A DNA stretch of 64,000 bases from Myxococcus xanthus. Its GTDB lineage: Bacteria; Myxococcota; Myxococcia; Myxococcales; Myxococcaceae. The notes below the pieces were generated by a model. That model was given only the letters and a program-made list of their open reading frames with translations. It was not told the origin of the DNA and searched no databases. This document shows, one piece after another, positions 1 to 11,853 of this stretch; positions within the stretch are counted from its first letter, which is position 1, and each line of letters opens with the position of its first letter. Position numbers and translations under genes: made by a program. Where the stretch lies: contig NZ_CP017174.1 of assembly GCF_006402735.1 (NCBI RefSeq), positions 124,001 through 188,000 on the forward strand, read 5' to 3'.

Positions 1-1095
<1,095 letters not shown>

Positions 1096-1153
1096 GGGGG
1101 CGGGACGCTAACACGGTCGACGCGGCCCGCCACCCGTTGGGTCCGTGGCGACT

Positions 1154-3907
1154 TCACCGCCGAGGCTTGCGACCCGCGGGCCGGGGGGCAGGCTCGGGCG
1201 GCAGCGTCGAGAGCCAGGCGTCCACGTCCGCCACCCGCGCCTCCATGCCGGCCTCGGTGAAGCGCGCCCGGGCCTGGGCCGCCTCCCCGCGCGCCGCCGG
1301 GGGCTGCTGCGTCATCCACAGGGCGCGAGCCAGGGCGAAGCCGGACTCGGCCAGCACGTCGGGCGGGGCCGACACGAAGGAGACGGCCTGCCGCAGCGGC
1401 GCCACCGACTCGTTCGCCTTGCCCAGCTCCAGCAGGGCCTGGCCCACGCCGTCGTAGGAGTACTGGAGCCGCTCGTCGTCGGCGGGCAGCGCCGCGCGCT
1501 TGATGAAGAGCGCCTCTTCGTAGGCCTTCAGCGCCTCGTCGTAGCGCTTCATCGCGTGCAGGCACATGCCCACCTCGTCCAGGGCCTCCGCGTACAGGAC
1601 GCTCGTCTCGCCCCGCGTGGCCTTGCGGACCTGGGCCGCCGCCTGCGCGTGCTTCAGGGCCTTGGCGTCCTGCTTCAGCTCGCGCAGCGTCAGCGACAGC
1701 ATGCCGTGGCGCTGGGCCATGTCCGGATGCCAGGGGCCCACCGCGGCCTCCGTCAGCGTCAGCGCTTCCTCCAGTAGCTCCACCGCCTTCTCGGGCTGTT
1801 CCAGGTCCAGCATCACGCCGCCCAGCAGGAAGGTGGTCCGCGCGCGCTTGGGGTGGCCCAGGGGCAGGGCGCGGGCCTGGAGCGCCTTGGCCTGCTCCAG
1901 CAGCGTGCGCGCGTCCTCGAAGCGCTCCTGTGACACCGCGAGGTTGGCCTGGTTCATCCGCACGTCGGCTTCCAGCACGGGCTCGCCGCCCAGGCGCTGG
2001 AGAGTGGCGTGTGCCAGCTGGCCCCAATCCGAGGCCTGGGTGAAGTGCTGCTGACCGTCCTCGACGTAGAGCAGCTTGTTGAGGATGGCGACCTTCAGCC
2101 GGTCCGCCCGTCCCGCCTCGGCGTCGCGCACGGCGTGGAAGAGCTGCTTCGCGGCCTCGGGGGACTGGCCGTTCTGCTCCTGGAGCCAGCCCAGGTGGAA
2201 GCGCAGCTCGGCTGTGAGCGGCAGGTGGCCGGTGGCCAGCACCGGTGCCTCCAGCGCCCGCGCCGTCTCCAAGGCTTTCGGATAGCGGCCCGCGTCCACC
2301 AGCGCCTTCACGCCCGCGAGCTGCTCCTCCAACTGCTCGATGTCGGCGCGCTTCGCCGCGTCCGAGGGCAGCCGCTGCTGTTCGGCCAGGGACTCCTCGT
2401 CCTCGCATTCGTGCAGCGAGGGCAGGGCGTGGACTGCGTCCACCGACTTCTCCACCAGCGCCGCGTCCGCGCTGGACAGGAGCGCCACCGTGGCGCGCAC
2501 ATCCTTGTGCCGCCGCGCCAGACACACTGTCCGCCGCGTCAGCAGCTCCTCCGTCTGCACGCCGTGGACGTGGGTGGCCTCGCAGGCCTCGGTGCTCTGC
2601 TGCTTCCACGCGCTCGCGTAGCCGTCCAGCACCTGGGACACCTTGCCGGCCAGCTCCTGCGCGAAGGGCTTGCCGGTAGCGAGGAAGGCCGCCTCCACTT
2701 GCTGCCGCGCCGCCGGGCTCCAGACGTCATCCATGCGCGCGCCCGCTGCCGCGCAGACCTGTGACTGCTGGTAGAGGACGCCGCCCACCAGGGCCACGCC
2801 CGCCGCCACGGTGCTCGCGCCCGCCACCCAGCGCCGCCGCTTCGTGAAGCGATGCTCCTGCGACAGGGCGCCCAGCAGCTCCGTCATGGACGCGAAGCGC
2901 GCGGACGGGTCCAGCGACAGTCCGCGCATCATCGCCTGCTTCACCCAGGCGGGGACCTTCACGTCGCGCGGCGGCTCCTGGATGAGGACGGGCGGCGGCA
3001 GGGGCTTGGGGGCCTCGCGCTCCAGGGGGGCCGTCACGTGCAGTGGCTCGGTGGCCTCGACCACGGGCTGGACCTGGGGCTTCCGCGAAGAGGCATACGC
3101 CTCCATCTTCGCGGGCTCGAAGGGCCGCTGACGGTAGAGCGCCCAGTACAGCGCGACGCAGAAGCTGAACTGGTCCGAGCGCGGGTCCAGGTCATCTCCA
3201 CGGAACTGCTCCGGGGACATGTAGCTGGGCGTGCCGATGATGAGGCCCGCCTCCGTGAGGGGCGTGTCCAGCATGCGCCGCTCGGAGGGAATGAAGGCCT
3301 CTGAGTCCTCGGAGAGGGGCTCCTCCTTGGGAAGCGTGCCCACCGGCCGCGCCAGGCCGAAGTCGGTGACGAAGACGCGGCCTGCCTTGCTCACCAGTAC
3401 GTTGGCGGGTTTGAAGTCGCGGTGCACCAGCCCGGCTTCGTGTGCGGCCTGGAGCCCCCGGCCCGCGGCGAGGAAGGACTCCAGCACCTCGCGCCAGGAG
3501 CGCTGTCCCTCCTTCACCCACGAGGCCAGGGTGCCGCCGTCCACCAGCTCCATGGCGAGGAAGACGCGGTCACCCCACACGTCCACGTCGAAGATGGGGA
3601 TGACGTTGGGATGCGAGACGCGCGCCATGGCCTGCGCCTCGCGCAGCAGCCGCGCCCGGGCCTCCTCGGAGTCCGTGCGCGAGTCCGCGTGCAGCAGCTT
3701 GAGGGCCACCTTGCGGTCCAGGTCCGGGTCATAGGCCGCGTACACCACGCCCATGCCGCCTTGTCCCAGGCGCTTGAGGAGGAAGTAGCGCCCTACTTGG
3801 GGAACGGGTGGAGCGTCGTCGCGCCGCGACCCAGGGCCGGTGCCGAAGGCGTCATCCTCGCGATTGCCCGTGCCTGCGCGTCCTCTGTCGCTGTCTTTCA
3901 TGCTCAT
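1154..3907 (-). CDS. Membrane-anchored Hanks-type Ser/Thr protein kinase with TPR repeats
   Basis: 917 residues. The N-terminal kinase domain has the glycine loop GQGGMG (48-53), VALK lysine (70), catalytic HRDFKPAN (162-169), DFG (182-184) and MSPEQ (230-234). The stretch between DFG and SPEQ is about 45 residues, longer than usual, and rich in Ser/Thr/Glu, so the activation segment is expanded. A single membrane segment follows at about 360-380, then an external or periplasmic half with helical repeats that read as TPRs (roughly 500-880). This kinase-TM-TPR layout is common in Myxococcus Pkn proteins. Substrate is unknown; the FHA activator immediately downstream is the obvious candidate partner. 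The start could also be the Met two codons further in. Confidence 0.92.
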   Translation of the reverse strand: MSMKDSDRGRAGTGNREDDAFGTGPGSRRDDAPPVPQVGRYFLLKRLGQGGMGVVYAAYDPDLDRKVALKLLHADSRTDSEEARARLLREAQAMARVSHPNVIPIFDVDVWGDRVFLAMELVDGGTLASWVKEGQRSWREVLESFLAAGRGLQAAHEAGLVHRDFKPANVLVSKAGRVFVTDFGLARPVGTLPKEEPLSEDSEAFIPSERRMLDTPLTEAGLIIGTPSYMSPEQFRGDDLDPRSDQFSFCVALYWALYRQRPFEPAKMEAYASSRKPQVQPVVEATEPLHVTAPLEREAPKPLPPPVLIQEPPRDVKVPAWVKQAMMRGLSLDPSARFASMTELLGALSQEHRFTKRRRWVAGASTVAAGVALVGGVLYQQSQVCAAAGARMDDVWSPAARQQVEAAFLATGKPFAQELAGKVSQVLDGYASAWKQQSTEACEATHVHGVQTEELLTRRTVCLARRHKDVRATVALLSSADAALVEKSVDAVHALPSLHECEDEESLAEQQRLPSDAAKRADIEQLEEQLAGVKALVDAGRYPKALETARALEAPVLATGHLPLTAELRFHLGWLQEQNGQSPEAAKQLFHAVRDAEAGRADRLKVAILNKLLYVEDGQQHFTQASDWGQLAHATLQRLGGEPVLEADVRMNQANLAVSQERFEDARTLLEQAKALQARALPLGHPKRARTTFLLGGVMLDLEQPEKAVELLEEALTLTEAAVGPWHPDMAQRHGMLSLTLRELKQDAKALKHAQAAAQVRKATRGETSVLYAEALDEVGMCLHAMKRYDEALKAYEEALFIKRAALPADDERLQYSYDGVGQALLELGKANESVAPLRQAVSFVSAPPDVLAESGFALARALWMTQQPPAARGEAAQARARFTEAGMEARVADVDAWLSTLPPEPAPRPAGRKPRR

Positions 3908-4102
3908 GGCCGATGCACCTGGTCCGCGACTCTATCCGCGCTTGTCCATCAGGCCCATGTTCCAGCCCGTCCGCATGGTTGCCTACGCACCAGGCCGGTG
4001 TCGGTCGTCACCGACGTGTGTGGCCTGTCAGCTGGGGCGCCGTGGGGATGCAGGGGACGAACACTTGAAAACAGAAGAGGCGTGCAGTGCCTCGTCCGGG
4101 TG

Positions 4103-4825
4103 TCAACGGGTGGGCAGCTCGCGGAAGGTGATGCCGTCGAGCTTCTGTCGCCGCACGGCCTCCATGAATCGCTCGGTCCCAACGACCATGGTCGCGAAGT
4201 TGCCGACCCGGAACAGGTCGACTCCCGAGGGGATCGAGGCGGCATCCAGGATGGGCGCTTCCGGGCGCGTGAAGCCATGCCGGCCGCATGTCCCGCATGG
4301 AGGCGGTACCTCGGGGGGGATGCAGTCGGGATGCAGGCGGCCCAGAGGTTCAATCTGGAGCTCCAGGAACGCGGGTGGGTTCTTCTGACGGAACGTCAGC
4401 TCCGTCCGGCAACCCACCAGTCCTTCGACGCCTTCCCCTTGAAGGCGCTCCAACACATCGGGCTGGACCAGCAGCAGCAGTTGCTCGACCCAGGCGATGA
4501 GGCCGAAACGTCCCGTGCCCTTGCCCGTCAATGGACCGAAGCCTGTTCCAGGGGGAAGGGCCGCATGCGGAGGTGCCAGAGGGCGCACCAGCTCTCGGAG
4601 TCGTGCGAACTCCGGGAGCGGCTCCGGGCGAGGTCGCTCGAACATCTCGCGTTCGGGAAGGTGGGACAGGTCGACGCAGGCATAGTCGTGCCCCACATCA
4701 CTCCACGTGGCGCCGCACATGGGGCAGTGCACTCCTGGGAGGCCCCACTTGTGCCACGCATCGATGTAGCCGCCCTGGTTCGATGCGACCGTCGCGTCCT
4801 CGCCTAGCCAGAAGAACCGTGTCAT
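4103..4825 (-). CDS. SitI-type immunity protein, double-CXXCG motif family
   Basis: 240 residues with two CXXCG zinc-knuckle-like motifs, CPMCG (34-38) and CGTCG (177-181), the hallmark of a family expanded in Myxococcus whose members sit beside SitA lipoprotein toxins. It should be a cytoplasmic protein that neutralises the toxin in self and sibling cells. It starts 16 bases after the SitA-type gene ends, with GAGGA upstream of the ATG, so the two are co-expressed. No signal peptide is visible, in keeping with protection inside the cell. The family assignment rests on the paired motifs and neighbour; the numbered Sit class cannot be decided from sequence reading alone. Confidence 0.88.
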   Translation of the reverse strand: MTRFFWLGEDATVASNQGGYIDAWHKWGLPGVHCPMCGATWSDVGHDYACVDLSHLPEREMFERPRPEPLPEFARLRELVRPLAPPHAALPPGTGFGPLTGKGTGRFGLIAWVEQLLLLVQPDVLERLQGEGVEGLVGCRTELTFRQKNPPAFLELQIEPLGRLHPDCIPPEVPPPCGTCGRHGFTRPEAPILDAASIPSGVDLFRVGNFATMVVGTERFMEAVRRQKLDGITFRELPTR

Positions 4826-4841
4826 CGGGGCGTCGAAGTCC

Positions 4842-5519
4842 TCATGTTCCAGGGCGGGAGTAGTACGACTGGATGGGGCCGCCCAGAAGTTGGAAGCGGT
4901 AGATGAGTTCCCCCGCGTGTCGATAGATTTCCTCAGGTGTGGCCCTGGGATTGGCCAGCATGAAGTCGCGCCAAGCCTGATTCCAGGCGCCACCCCGGCC
5001 ATCGCCGCCGTGAATCTTCCGGTGGAGGTCGCGGGGAATCGGGAGGGTGTAGTTGTGAATCTTGACGCCCTGCCGCTCGAACCACCTGGCGAGCAGCTCG
5101 GCCTGCGGGAAGATGTGGTGCTTCTCGAAGCGGCCGGCTGGACGCTGGTGTGAGGGCGGGACTGCGCGCTCACGAGCCCCATTCCAGTTCGGAAAGACCA
5201 TGACGGGTACAGCGCCGTTCGAGCGCTTCGTGTCGCGTCCCCAGTTCCGGCGGGGCCCGCTTCCTGGCGCGGCTGCGACTGGAGGGCGTGCGGGAGGGAA
5301 GCGCACCGGCTGGACTTCAGGGGCAACGTCTTCGCAGAAGTAGAGCCCGCACACGTCGAGGGTGCACTGGACCGCGACACATGGAGCGTCGTCGGAGGGG
5401 CGACACACCTCCTGGTCTTCGTTCGGTCCTCTCCGGCGTTCGTCATGCGCAACGGTCGAACAGCCCAGCAGGGACACGGCCAGCAGGAGCCAGAGCGCAT
5501 GGGGGCGTCGCACAGTCAT
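4842..5519 (-). CDS. SitA-type lipoprotein toxin (outer-membrane-exchange toxin)
   Basis: 225 residues. The N terminus is a type II signal peptide with lipobox LLGC, acylated Cys20. A Cys-rich and Pro-rich linker (about 38-95) leads to a C-terminal domain with KHHIFPQ (133-139), a further His in DLHRKIHGG (164-172) and WNQAWRDF. This His pattern resembles HNH/AHH-like nucleases of polymorphic toxins. Known SitA lipoproteins are delivered between kin cells by TraA/TraB-dependent outer-membrane exchange. The ATG at 5519 is chosen because it opens the lipoprotein signal and has a GAGGG ribosome site. The immunity gene follows directly. Nuclease activity is inferred; the lipoprotein family call is firm. 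Confidence 0.88.
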   Translation of the reverse strand: MTVRRPHALWLLLAVSLLGCSTVAHDERRRGPNEDQEVCRPSDDAPCVAVQCTLDVCGLYFCEDVAPEVQPVRFPPARPPVAAAPGSGPRRNWGRDTKRSNGAVPVMVFPNWNGARERAVPPSHQRPAGRFEKHHIFPQAELLARWFERQGVKIHNYTLPIPRDLHRKIHGGDGRGGAWNQAWRDFMLANPRATPEEIYRHAGELIYRFQLLGGPIQSYYSRPGT

Positions 5520-5585
5520 GGGACCCTCGCCGACGGAAGGCCTGGGCGTGCACGCCCCCCGCTCCGCGGTTACCTTCAGGCCGCC

Positions 5586-5996
5586 ATGTCCCTTCGCAAG
5601 GATTACATCGAGCGGCTCATCGAGGAGTTCGCCGCCGCGCTGGCCCGCATCATCAAGGCGCGCCGGGAGAAGAAGCTCGCGGACGCCCAGCGCCTCATCC
5701 AGGAGACGGCGCTGTCCACGCTGGGCATGGAGTACACCGCGCTGCTGATGGCGGACCCGATGTCCACCGCGCGACTGCTGGGCTCCCCTACGCGCGTGAA
5801 GGTGCTCGCGCGCCTGGTCGCCGAGGACGGAGAGCTGATCGCCGAGCAGGGCGACGCCGCCACGGCCACTTCCCGCTTCCACTACGCGCTCGCGCTGTAC
5901 GACGAGGTCCAGGTCCTGGGCCTCACGCTGGACGCCGATGACACGGCCACCATCGCCCGGCTGCGCGGCCTGCTGACCGCGCCCGACGCCCACTGA
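5586..5996 (+). CDS. Small hypothetical protein, DUF6483-like
   Basis: 136 residues, soluble, mostly helical. The N terminus KDYIERLIEEF followed by ALARIIKARREKKLADAQ looks like the DUF6483 family, small helical proteins of unknown function known from various bacteria; this is a recollected resemblance, not a search result. It is transcribed divergently from the sitA-type gene, with only 66 bp between the two starts, so the two share a control region. No catalytic motif is visible. Confidence 0.75.
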   Translation: MSLRKDYIERLIEEFAAALARIIKARREKKLADAQRLIQETALSTLGMEYTALLMADPMSTARLLGSPTRVKVLARLVAEDGELIAEQGDAATATSRFHYALALYDEVQVLGLTLDADDTATIARLRGLLTAPDAH

Positions 5997-6174
5997 ACGC
6001 AATCCCTCACACCTGTCCGAGAGATGGGTCCGCTACCTGACAGAGCAGGCACCTGGATGTCTACCATTGGGCGTGTCCGAGGGCACCCTCGGGGACCCCT
6101 GGGTTGCATGTCAGTCCATTCCCCTGGTTACAATGGCAGGCCATTTCTTCACGCCAGACACCTGGGGGGTGTGC

Positions 6175-7659
6175 GTGTCCTTCATCCAGCTTCCGCGGAG
6201 CGTTGTCTCGTGCCGTAACCTCGTTGGAGGAAGCTGGCAGGTGCCGCCCGGTGCGGCGCACCTCGATGTCCGGAGCCCTTACACGGGCACCGTCATTGGC
6301 AGGGTTCCCCTCACGCCCGCATCGGGAGTCGCCCAGGCGGTGGAGGCCGCGAAGGCAGCGGCCTCTTCCTGGAAGGACACCCCGCTGCGGGAGCGCACGC
6401 AGTACCTGTACCGCTTCCGTCAGCTCCTCGAGCGGGATTTGGACTCCCTGGCCCAGCTGGCCGCAAGCGAGGCGGGGAAGACGGTGGCGGAGGCCCGCGC
6501 GGGCCTGCTCAAGGGCATGGAGGTCTGCGACTTCGCTTTGTCCCTCCAGAACCTCGACACGGGCGCGCACCTGGAAGTCAGCCGCGGCGTCTCGTGTGAG
6601 TACCGCCGCGAGCCGCTGGGCGTGGTCGCCGGAATCACACCCTTCAACTTCCCGGCGATGGTGCCGATGTGGATGTTCCCCATCGCCGTCACGCTGGGCA
6701 ACGCCTTCATCCTCAAGCCGTCGGAAAAGGTGCCGCTGACCGCGTGCGCGCTGGGCGAGCTCATGTGCGAGGCGGGCTACCCCGCGGGTGTCTTCTCCGT
6801 CGTGCACGGCGGCAAGGAGGCGGTGGACGCGCTGGTGGCGCATCCGGACGTGCAGGCGGTGGGCTTCGTCGGCTCGTCCGCGGTGGCGCGCCACCTGTAC
6901 GCGGAGGGTTGCAAGCGCGGCAAGCGCGTGCTGGCGCTGGGCAGCGCGAAGAACCACCTCATCGTCGTGCCGGACGCGGACCCGGAGCTGACGCCGCAGG
7001 CGGTGGTGGACTCGTTCACCGGCTGCGCGGGCCAGCGTTGCATGGCGGCCAGCGTGCTGCTCGCGGTGGGCAACGTGGAGTCCATTCTCCAGGAAGTCGT
7101 CCGCCGCGCGGCGAAGCTGGAGGTGGGCCCCGACATGGGCGCCCTCATCGACCGGGGCTCGTTGGACCGCCTGGAGACGGCCCTTGCTCGCGCCGAGGCC
7201 GAGGGCGCGCGGGTGCTGCTGGACGGCCGTGGACGCAAGCCGCAGGGCGAGCCGTGGGCCGGTGGCAACTGGCTGGGCCCCACGCTGCTGGACGGCGTGC
7301 GCCCGGAGATGGAGGCCGCGCGGCGCGAGCTGTTCGGCCCGGTGCTCTCCATCGTCCGGGTGCCCACGCTGTCCGCGGCGCTGGCGGTGGAGAATGCGTC
7401 GCCCTACGGCAACGCGGCGTCCATCTTCACCACGAACGGTGGGGTGGCGCAGACGGTGGTGGAGGGCGTGCGTGCCGGCATGGTGGGCGTCAACGTGGGC
7501 GTCCCTGTTCCGCGTGAGCCGTTCTCCTTCGGTGGCACGGGCGATTCGCGCTTCGGGCACGGGGACATCACCGGGCCGTCCAGCCTCGACTTCTGGACGC
7601 AGGTGAAGAAGGTCACCCGCAAGTGGTCGGCCCGGTCCGACGGCTCGTGGATGAGCTGA
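6175..7659 (+). CDS. mmsA: CoA-acylating methylmalonate/malonate-semialdehyde dehydrogenase
   Basis: 494 residues from this start, the normal family length. It oxidises malonate semialdehyde to acetyl-CoA (and methylmalonate semialdehyde to propionyl-CoA) with NAD and CoA. Seen: the cofactor-binding stretch ITPFNFPAMVPMWMFPIAV, typical of this aldehyde dehydrogenase branch, and the nucleophile Cys289 in GCAGQRCMA. The reading frame is open back to 6067, but the GTG at 6175 is favoured because a GGGGGG purine run ends 5 bases upstream and the family begins near here; ATGs at 6067 and 6133 are alternatives. It precedes a URC-type uracil operon by about 70 bp. That pathway releases 3-hydroxypropionate, which this enzyme could help oxidise after conversion to malonate semialdehyde. 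Confidence 0.9.
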   Translation: MSFIQLPRSVVSCRNLVGGSWQVPPGAAHLDVRSPYTGTVIGRVPLTPASGVAQAVEAAKAAASSWKDTPLRERTQYLYRFRQLLERDLDSLAQLAASEAGKTVAEARAGLLKGMEVCDFALSLQNLDTGAHLEVSRGVSCEYRREPLGVVAGITPFNFPAMVPMWMFPIAVTLGNAFILKPSEKVPLTACALGELMCEAGYPAGVFSVVHGGKEAVDALVAHPDVQAVGFVGSSAVARHLYAEGCKRGKRVLALGSAKNHLIVVPDADPELTPQAVVDSFTGCAGQRCMAASVLLAVGNVESILQEVVRRAAKLEVGPDMGALIDRGSLDRLETALARAEAEGARVLLDGRGRKPQGEPWAGGNWLGPTLLDGVRPEMEAARRELFGPVLSIVRVPTLSAALAVENASPYGNAASIFTTNGGVAQTVVEGVRAGMVGVNVGVPVPREPFSFGGTGDSRFGHGDITGPSSLDFWTQVKKVTRKWSARSDGSWMS

Positions 7660-7731
7660 AGCGCGCCCCACGACGCGAAGCACCCCCCCGCACCCCGACT
7701 TTGCTCTCGCGCCCGCAAGGAGGGCGCTCCC

Positions 7732-8977
7732 ATGGCCGAGAAGAAGAATCCCAATCACATCCGCCTCACCTCCCACCCGGATGGCGACGTTCCCAGTGTC
7801 CCCATCCACTGGGGAGCCGGTGAGCCGACGCGCCGGGGCCCCGTCGTGGCCACGCTGACGGAGGCCGGGCACCGCAACGTCATCGGCACGCATGCCGGCG
7901 CGTACGCGGTGTACCGCGCGCTCGCCGTGGCCGCGGGCATGCTGCCGCAGGACCACCGCGCGGACCTGAAGAACACCGCGCCCGCCGCGCAGGTGGGGCC
8001 GCATCCGTCGTGGAGCGACCCGCAGCGCATCGTCTCGCTGGACCCGTGGGGTGCCATCGCGCCGCAGGCGTTCCGGCCTTTCGCGGAGCAGGGCATCGAC
8101 TTCCGGCCGACCATCGCCGTCACCAAGGCGCACATCAACTTCCCCGAGGTGCGCGACGCCATCGAGGCCGGGCGCCTGAAGCCGGACGGGGACCTGCTGC
8201 GCGACAACGGCGACATCAAGGTGACCAAGGCCGCGGTGGACCCGGTGTGGTACCTGCCGGGTATCGCGAAGCGCTTCGGCATGACGGAGAGCGCGCTGCG
8301 CCGCGGCCTCTTCGAGCAGACGGGCGGCATGTTCCCGGAGCTGATTACGCGCCCGGACCTGCACGTCTTCCTTCCGCCCATCGGCGGGCTGACGTTGTAC
8401 GTCTTCGGCGGCATCGAGACGCTGGCGGACCGGGACGTGCCGCTGACAGCGCGCGTGCATGACGAGTGCAATGGCTCCGACGTGTTCGGCAGCGACATCT
8501 GCACCTGCCGGCCCTACCTGGCGCACGGCATCGAGGAGTGCGTGCGCACGGCGCAGGCGGGCGGCGCGGGGCTCATCGTCTACCTGCGCAAGGAAGGCCG
8601 GGCGCTGGGCGAGGTGACGAAGTTCCTCGTGTACAACGCGCGCAAGCGGCAGGAGGGCGGCGACTCCGCGGCCACCTACTTCCAGCGCACCGAGTGCGTG
8701 GCCGGCGTGCAGGACATGCGCTTCCAGGAGCTGATGCCGGACGTGCTGCACTGGCTGGGCATCACCCGCATCCACCGCTTCGTGTCGATGAGCGACATGA
8801 AGCACGACGCGATTACGCGCTCGGGCATCGAAATCCTGGAGCGCGTCCCCATCCCCGACGAGCTCATCCCCGCCGACGCGAAGGTGGAGATGGAGGCGAA
8901 GAAGGCCGCGGGCTACTTCACGCAAGGGCCGGTGGCGGACGCTGCGGGGCTGGCGCAGGTGAAGGGACGGGACCTCG

Positions 8978-8985
<8 letters not shown>
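7732..8985 (+). CDS. GTP cyclohydrolase II-like protein, URC1 type (uracil catabolism)
   Basis: 417 residues, about twice the length of RibA. The C-terminal half carries the GTP cyclohydrolase II zinc site, HDECNGSDVFGSDICTC, with all three Cys ligands present, and YLRKEGRALG in place of the RibA LRQEGRG. The residues around the second and third Cys differ from riboflavin enzymes (ICTCR instead of RCDCG), as expected for the URC1 branch, which acts on a uracil-derived nucleotide rather than GTP. The long N-terminal domain is typical of URC1. A strong AAGGAGG precedes the ATG. The stop overlaps the next start by 8 bp, and URC4-like and upp genes follow. Confidence 0.88.
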
Positions 8986-10189
<1,204 letters not shown>

Positions 10190-10201
10190 CGGGAGGACGC
10201 A

Positions 10202-10837
10202 ATGGAATTTCCGAACTGCACGGTGGTGGACCACCCGCTGGTGAAGCACAAGCTCACGCAGATGCGCCGCGTGGAGACGAGCACCGCCTCCTTCCGGGCG
10301 CTGCTCCAGGAAATCTCACTGCTGCTCGCCTACGAGGCCCTGAGAGACCTCAAGGTGCGCGAGGAGGACATCCAGACGCCCATGGCGCGCACGATGGCGC
10401 CGGTGCTGGACGGCAAGAAGCTGGTGCTGGTGGCCATCATGCGCGCGGGGCAGGGCATCCTCGACGGGATGCTGCAGTTGGTGCCCTCCGCGCGCGTGGG
10501 GCACATCGGCCTGTACCGGGACCCGGAGACGCTGTCGCCGGTGGAGTACTACTACCGCGTACCCGGCCAGCTCGCGGACCGGGACGTGGTGGTGTGCGAC
10601 CCGATGCTCGCCACGGGGAACTCGGCGGTGGCCGCGCTCCAGCGATTGAAGAAGAGCAAGCCCGGCTCGCTGCGCTTCGTGTGTCTGCTGGCGTGCCCGG
10701 AGGGCCTGACGAACCTGCGCGAGCACCACCCGGACGTCCACGTCTACACCGCGGCCATCGACGAGCGGCTGGACGAGCACGGCTACATCCTCCCGGGCCT
10801 GGGCGATGCGGGAGACCGGCTGTTCGGGACCAAGTAG
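10202..10837 (+). CDS. upp: Uracil phosphoribosyltransferase
   Basis: 211 residues, the usual length. It makes UMP from uracil and PRPP. Seen: [13 protein letters not shown] and [16 protein letters not shown], and the PRPP-binding loop [17 protein letters not shown] with the DPMLATG signature, plus the conserved tail [19 protein letters not shown] lies upstream of the ATG. As the last gene of the URC-type operon it probably feeds uracil into the catabolic route by converting it to UMP, besides general salvage. Confidence 0.95.
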   Translation: MEFPNCTVVDHPLVKHKLTQMRRVETSTASFRALLQEISLLLAYEALRDLKVREEDIQTPMARTMAPVLDGKKLVLVAIMRAGQGILDGMLQLVPSARVGHIGLYRDPETLSPVEYYYRVPGQLADRDVVVCDPMLATGNSAVAALQRLKKSKPGSLRFVCLLACPEGLTNLREHHPDVHVYTAAIDERLDEHGYILPGLGDAGDRLFGTK

Positions 10838-10948
10838 CGCGGTGGAGGAGATACCCATTACCCGGCAACGGTGACTTGGCGTGCGGCCGTGTCCGGGACA
10901 GGATGCGCGCCGCGGACGGGGCCGGCGCAATCGGGTTGGGAGCAGTCG

Positions 10949-11464
10949 ATGCAAGGAATGCTTGTTCGCGCCCGGCGCATGACGGCCGGGTTGGTCGGCG
11001 CCGGTGTGCTGGTACTGGGACTGTCGGGAATCGCCCGGGCGGAGTCGGAGCCGTGCGCGTGCTCCACATCGAACCAGAGCGTCGTCTCCGAGGTGCCGTG
11101 CCTCATTTTCCGCGCGTCCGTCAGCTGCGGACTGAGCAACGTGCGCAACGCCTGTGCGCAGACGGTGACGCTGGTCGACTGGCCGTTGTCGAGCTGTCCG
11201 GACAGCGTGTGCACCCAGGCGCTCGCGCCACGTGGAGAGGCGGGCTTCATCTTCGGCAGGGAGGAGTTCGAGAGAGAGCGCTTCGTCGAACAGGCCTACA
11301 CGGTGCGCGTGGACGGCGTGGACCAGCGGCTCGCCATCAGCGCGGAGGTGACGTGCAGGGACGTCCGCGACTCCGATGGCTGTGCAGCGGCGCCGGGTGC
11401 GCTGGGCGCTGCGGGGGGGGCGCTGCTGGTGGGCGCGGTGGCTCGCCGGCGCCGTGGAGCTTGA
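10949..11464 (+). CDS. Secreted Cys-rich protein with MYXO-CTERM-type sorting tail
   Basis: 171 residues. The signal peptide covers about 1-33 and ends near IARA. The mature part has several Cys (CAC, CLI, CGLS, CAQ, CPDS). The C terminus reads DGCAAAPG, then a short hydrophobic stretch, then RRRRGA: an invariant Cys before a membrane segment and Arg cluster, which is the MYXO-CTERM layout also found on TraA and used for surface anchoring. The ATG at 10949 has GGGAG at good spacing; the frame is open further upstream but a start there would hide the signal peptide. No function beyond surface location can be named. Confidence 0.8.
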   Translation: MQGMLVRARRMTAGLVGAGVLVLGLSGIARAESEPCACSTSNQSVVSEVPCLIFRASVSCGLSNVRNACAQTVTLVDWPLSSCPDSVCTQALAPRGEAGFIFGREEFERERFVEQAYTVRVDGVDQRLAISAEVTCRDVRDSDGCAAAPGALGAAGGALLVGAVARRRRGA

Positions 11465-11805
11465 GCGCAGGCCCTGAGCGGCGCTGTCCGCCGGGACGTA
11501 CAAGTGTGCGCCGGCGGGCGGTGTGTTGCTGAAGTGGGTGAGCACGGCCACCAGCTCCACGTCCTGCAGGTGGCCCATGGACGACATGGGGGAGCCCCAG
11601 CGAGGGCTCGTCAGTCCGTAGAGGTGCGGCTCCACCCGGTATTCGCGTCCCCCCCGGCGCGGGGAAGAGGCGCGCGGTGTCCGTGAGGCCGGGGTACTGG
11701 TCCCAGCCCTGGCCTTCGCGGCCGTGGCAGTTGCGGCAGCTACCCGCACGAGAGTGACGCGAGCAGCGACAAGGGCAAGCCGTAGGAGCCGCGGTTCGCC
11801 GGCAC
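11465..11805 (-). pseudogene. Remnant of a small c-type cytochrome, frameshifted
   Basis: No intact gene lies here, but the minus strand carries readable pieces of a small cytochrome c in three frames. A possible leader ends in LPLSLLASLSCG (about 11745-11780). Next comes the haem site SCRNCHGREGQGW at about 11700-11741, and in a third frame MSSMGHLQDVELVAVLTHF (about 11540-11600), which matches the usual distal Met and DxELVAVLT helix of these proteins. The shift between the last two coincides with a run of seven C on the plus strand (about 11649-11655). Whether it is decay or a local sequence error cannot be told; two shifts favour decay. Confidence 0.55.
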
Positions 11806-11853
11806 CCGGGGTCCCCTTCCAGGGATGCCGGGTGTCTGGATTAGGGTGGAGGC

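Noticed and set aside
5520-6002. N-terminal extension of the SitA-type frame up to 6002
   Set aside because: It would bury the lipoprotein signal; the part upstream of 5519 is antisense to the plus-strand gene at 5586.
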